Shown here: in pieces, positions 62,891-64,000 of the stretch | Layout of the letters: every line of letters starts with the position of its first letter | Numbering within the stretch: the first letter of the stretch is position 1 | From: Anaerobacillus isosaccharinicus | GTDB lineage: Bacteria; Bacillota; Bacilli; Bacillales; Anaerobacillaceae | Reading direction: 5' to 3' | Assembly: GCF_001866075.3 (NCBI RefSeq) | Contig: NZ_CP063356.1 | Span: 4,640,164 to 4,704,163 of the forward strand | DNA: 64,000 bases | The notes under the pieces: model-generated | Told to the model about the DNA's origin: nothing | Database searches by the model: none | Seen by the model: the letters and a program-made list of their open reading frames with translations, nothing else | Translations under genes and position numbers: made by a program

Positions 62891-63847
62891 TACTGTTACT
62901 TTTTTAATTCGTTTTTCAAGTACCTTTGACCAGTCAGACCATTCACCTAGGGGCGTTTTTTCCCATAAATTATGGACAACACCTAATTTCGTATCAAGGG
63001 CATCAACTAAGTGAAGAGCAAACGCTTCAGGTATAGAAGGTTCGACAGGACTTCCAAACTCACCTTTACCGTGATGACTTAGTATCATATGTTCAAGCAA
63101 CTCAACTTCTTGAGCGTGAACGTCAATATTCAAGACACGGGCAGTTTCTCTAATATCATAAGCCATCGTCACAATATGACCGACAAACTTGGATTTATCT
63201 GTTACTTTCGTGACAATTCCTTTTTCTAGCTTATAGTCCTTTATTTTTGCTAAGTCATGTAAAATAGCCCCGCTAATCAGTAAATCTCGATTTAGCATTT
63301 TCGGATAAAGACCGATAACTGTTTCACATAGCCTCACCGTATTAGTCGTATGCCATAGTAATCCACCATAACCTTGATGTCCATGAATAGAAGCTGGATA
63401 TTGCGGTAAAAACGGTTTATAGAGTTGGAAAACTTCACGTACGATTCTTCGCAACGTCTCATTTTGTAAACTAGCAATCGTCTCTTCTAGTTCCCGAAAT
63501 GAGTCGTCAATATTAATGGGTGCTGAAGGTAAAAATTCCGATATCGAGATGGAAGTCTCTACATCAGGGTAGACGATATAAAAAACCTTCAAATCAATTG
63601 ATTGCTGAAACTGCCTTGTTAATCCTTTTACTAGGACAACTTGCGGAAGTTCTTTATGGATGACATCATAAAGTTGGTAATCTTTTTCTACTAAATCCCA
63701 TTTCCGCGCTTTTATTTCACCTGAAGCATCGGCCAAAGTCATTTCAAAGTATGTTCCATTTTTGCCAAGCTTCGTTTGTAAGCTAGTGAGCAAAAAGTGT
63801 TCTTTAATTGTTTCATTCACTTTTAAACTTTGAATTACTTTTCGCAA
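62882..63847 (-). CDS. yhaM: 3'-5' exoribonuclease YhaM
   Basis: 321 residues. An OB-fold (about 10-95, FLLTSLQTKLGKNGTYFEMT) precedes an HD domain with GAILHDLAKIKDY and MILSHHGKGEFGSP. YhaM degrades RNA and can trim DNA 3' ends, acting in mRNA turnover. It is next to an unknown gene upstream; the yhaO-yhaN genes found beside it in B. subtilis are not visible here. Confidence 0.92.
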   Translation of the reverse strand: MRKVIQSLKVNETIKEHFLLTSLQTKLGKNGTYFEMTLADASGEIKARKWDLVEKDYQLYDVIHKELPQVVLVKGLTRQFQQSIDLKVFYIVYPDVETSISISEFLPSAPINIDDSFRELEETIASLQNETLRRIVREVFQLYKPFLPQYPASIHGHQGYGGLLWHTTNTVRLCETVIGLYPKMLNRDLLISGAILHDLAKIKDYKLEKGIVTKVTDKSKFVGHIVTMAYDIRETARVLNIDVHAQEVELLEHMILSHHGKGEFGSPVEPSIPEAFALHLVDALDTKLGVVHNLWEKTPLGEWSDWSKVLEKRIKKVTVEG

Positions 63848-63911
63848 CTTCCTTCCTCCTCACATATCCATTACTACAATGTATGAAAAGGAATACAGGC
63901 CTATGAATTTT

Positions 63912-64000
63912 TTATGGAGAAATCAAAACGATATCTACATCTCCTCCAGATAATTTAGCTACTTCTTCTATGATCATCATCGCTGTTTTTAAATTGATTG
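63912..64000 (-). CDS. C-terminal end of an unidentified protein (partial)
   Basis: The last 29 codons of a minus-strand gene enter from the window edge and end at a TAA at 63914-63912. The tail includes TAMMIIEEVAKLSGGDVDIV and finishes LISP. It is too short to assign. Confidence 0.5.
   Translation of the reverse strand, partial: INLKTAMMIIEEVAKLSGGDVDIVLISP

Overview
The window looks like chromosomal DNA of an AT-rich, endospore-forming Bacillaceae (low-GC Firmicute). Supporting signs are strong AGGAGG-type ribosome sites, frequent TTG and GTG starts, hairpin-plus-T terminators, and recognisable Bacillus families: GltC, a TnrA/GlnR-type MerR protein, YhaM, Spx, a CarD-like factor, SleB/LysM hydrolase, YuzB-type DUF1450 and TIGR02206. 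An alkaliphilic or facultatively anaerobic relative of Bacillus is possible, but that is inference. I saw no rRNA, tRNA, CRISPR array or phage genes.

Layout. (1) 1-7.4 kb: a five-gene oligopeptide ABC operon (opp A-B-C-D-F, minus strand) followed by a PAS-containing sigma-54-dependent activator. A near-perfect sigma-54 promoter lies ahead of oppA, and a 17-bp perfect inverted repeat sits where an enhancer would. oppA carries an in-frame TAA. OppC has a large Ig-like (BIG2-like) insert. (2) 7.4-9.1 kb: small genes, one frameshifted, plus a HesB/IscA-like gene with an in-frame TGA at the expected cysteine and a SECIS-like hairpin after it, so a selenoprotein candidate or a fresh pseudogene. (3) 9-13.8 kb: alcohol dehydrogenase, acyl-CoA dehydrogenase, HAD phosphatase, DJ-1/PfpI protein and a TIGR02206 membrane protein. 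(4) 13.8-17.2 kb: a nitrogen operon, amt - DUF294-type nucleotidyltransferase - DEDDh exonuclease - TnrA-like regulator, with a TnrA/GlnR box placed for activation. (5) 17.4-26 kb: spore/wall hydrolase, PQQ-propeller lipoprotein, pirin under a MarR-type palindrome, CarD-like regulator, the divergent gltC-gdhA pair, a CAP/LysM protein, a phosphodiesterase-like protein, and two intergenic repeat elements. (6) 26.2-29.8 kb: siroheme/cobalamin genes (Met8-type dehydrogenase; cbiA interrupted by TAG) with a P1 peptidase and an ElaA-type acetyltransferase.

(7) 29.8-38 kb: a heterodimeric ABC exporter with complementary degenerate ATP sites, an acidic protein, lipase, a CheY/CheX-like pair and a glcD remnant. 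(8) 38-44 kb: a base-excision-repair pair (MutM-like, Nfo), an iron-regulated DUF1450 gene behind a Fur box, an Lgt-like protein, an Spx paralogue with CxxS, and a two-component system. (9) 44-50 kb: an RND pump, a TVP38-type protein, a ClC gene broken by TAG and a RacA-like coiled-coil protein. (10) 50-64 kb: HAD, DUF4395, GNAT, cupredoxin, threonine ammonia-lyase, a DUF2680 gene whose upstream region was hit by an IS4-family insertion sequence, DCC protein, PepF, hydrolase, a LysR/MFS divergent pair, YbaK, YhaM and the tail of an unknown gene.

Common themes are nitrogen and peptide use (opp, PepF, amt, TnrA-like, GltC, Gdh, threonine deaminase) and an unusual density of single-codon interruptions: four otherwise intact genes carry one in-frame stop each (TAA, TGA, TAG, TAG), plus one small frameshifted gene.
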